Assembly: GCA_000995845.1 (NCBI GenBank)
Contig: LCEZ01000027.1
Location: 940 to 14,124, forward strand
DNA: 13,185 nt
From: Parcubacteria group bacterium GW2011_GWD2_43_10
Lineage (GTDB): Bacteria > Patescibacteriota > Patescibacteriia > Veblenbacterales > UBA10138
Direction of reading: 5' to 3'
Part shown: positions 12,492 through 13,185 of the stretch, in pieces
How the letters are laid out: each line of letters opens with the position of its first letter
Position numbering within the stretch: position 1 is the stretch's first letter
Notes under the pieces: model-generated
Database searches by the model: none
What the model saw: the letters and a program-made list of their open reading frames with translations, nothing else
What the model was told of the DNA's origin: nothing
Position numbers and translations under genes: made by a program

Positions 12492-13185
12492 TGAATAAGG
12501 GCAAATCAGCCTGACTATAAAGATTAACCATATTAGATATTTTTGATGAGTCTGGTTGGTAGTCCGACCTAACTGGTAGTGCAAAAGTCACAAGATTATC
12601 AATTTTTCTATCTATCATTTGACTTACTAAAAAGGCAATATTTCCACCATGGCTATGTGTCACCAAATTTAGCTGCTCACCTGGTTGAAATGGGTGCGCA
12701 TTTATCTCTGCTGCCAAACGGCTTGCCGCGTATAGCCTTTCCCAGTGATTATCTCCACCAGACCACTCAAAAAGTTCCGCTGGTTCATTAAAAGTCTGAG
12801 ATGCATTTTGAATTAATGGGTTCGTTGGATCCTGCCAAACGGCTCTAGCGTTCGAAATATTTTCTAAAGGTAGAGTTCCATGAACAGCTCTTGTATAGAG
12901 TCCGCTTGGATCTACATTAATCAATGGGTTATTTAAGGCATAACTATAAGTATTCCAGTTTTGGGGATTGGAAATCACCTGGACAAACTTATTTGCGTCA
13001 GTGGTTTGGAAACCAACTATTTCCAGCGGATCCTGGGAAATGAAGCGGCCCACCAACCCATCATAGTACCTTGCATTCATGTAACTGAGGCCTGTATCTA
13101 CGTCATACTCCTGCCCAGCGAACTTACGCTGTTCACTGAAAGTTCCAGCTTTTTCATCCAGCCTGATGGCGCCAAAGGGGTAATA
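12460..13185 (-). CDS. Rhs/YD-repeat protein C-terminus with lipase-like toxin domain, N-terminus beyond right edge
   Basis: The frame is open through the right edge; 241 codons are seen, ending at a TGA at 12460. Residues 1-95 are the conserved Rhs core end: YYPFGAIRLDE, KFAGQEYDVDTGLSYMNARY, GLVGRFISQDP, NTYSYALNNPLINVDPSGL. After PSGL the sequence becomes a variable C-terminal domain, as in polymorphic toxins that are wrapped by the Rhs shell and released by cleavage. This domain looks like a lipase/esterase-type alpha/beta hydrolase: HGTLP (about 102-106) as oxyanion element, FEWSGGDNHW, and the nucleophile elbow VTHSHGGNIA with Ser near residue 178. SQADL near 204-208 may hold the acidic residue. 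The frame then reaches a premature stop, and the presumed catalytic His lies in the shifted frame downstream. A small membrane protein gene follows. Confidence 0.85.
   Translation of the reverse strand, partial: YYPFGAIRLDEKAGTFSEQRKFAGQEYDVDTGLSYMNARYYDGLVGRFISQDPLEIVGFQTTDANKFVQVISNPQNWNTYSYALNNPLINVDPSGLYTRAVHGTLPLENISNARAVWQDPTNPLIQNASQTFNEPAELFEWSGGDNHWERLYAASRLAAEINAHPFQPGEQLNLVTHSHGGNIAFLVSQMIDRKIDNLVTFALPVRSDYQPDSSKISNMVNLYSQADLPLFNVWFIRQSFW

Noticed and set aside
12276..12584. Separate 102-residue gene from the ATG at 12584
   Set aside because: Its first third overlaps the Rhs frame and is out-of-frame noise. Only the part after about 12497 looks like protein, and it continues the Rhs hydrolase domain after a one-base shift.

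Overview
The window looks like a fragment of a Candidate Phyla Radiation / Patescibacteria chromosome. This is inferred from compact genes, ATGA overlaps, the near absence of Shine-Dalgarno sequences, a standalone GIY-YIG protein and FG-GAP repeats, not from any marker gene. Every supported gene lies on the minus strand, so transcription runs from the right edge to the left edge. I see no rRNA, no complete tRNA, no CRISPR array and no transposase. Layout in order of transcription: (1) 13185-11890 is an accessory block that is visibly A+T-richer than the rest. It holds the 3' end of an Rhs/YD-repeat gene whose C-terminal domain looks like a lipase-type alpha/beta hydrolase toxin. A one-base frameshift breaks it before the presumed catalytic histidine. 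A small three-helix membrane protein follows in the place where an immunity gene normally sits, then a terminator-like hairpin. (2) 11872-11120 has a degenerate tRNA 3'-half-like sequence followed by an unrecognised 234-residue protein with a distant HEPN-like look. (3) 10984-10621 is a cold-shock-domain gene with its own promoter, leader and bidirectional terminator. (4) 10580-10221 is a short ArsR-family regulator flanked on both sides by two related dyads 320 bp apart, with base changes that preserve pairing. (5) 10096-1 is a long cell-surface glycan cluster. It opens with a good sigma70-like promoter placed only nine bases before the start codon of an exported subtilisin-like protease that carries FG-GAP repeats. 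GtrA follows, then a UDP-glucuronate decarboxylase-like SDR, an epimerase-like SDR, a DPM1-like GT2, DUF2304, DoxX, a second GT2, a 259-bp spacer with a large imperfect inverted repeat, a GT4, a GIY-YIG protein, and a second GT4 cut by the left edge. How the genes fit together: the two SDR enzymes would supply nucleotide sugars (UDP-xylose and an epimerised UDP-hexose are the likely products). The DPM1-like GT2 would charge the lipid carrier, GtrA would move the lipid-linked sugar across the membrane, and the remaining glycosyltransferases would build a surface polysaccharide or glycoprotein glycan. The leading protease is secreted and displays a beta-propeller-like repeat region. The ArsR-type regulator just upstream is a candidate controller of itself and possibly of this cluster. 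The Rhs toxin and membrane-protein pair is the most system-like candidate for something undescribed, along with the ArsR dyad pair and the structured element at 2546-2706.
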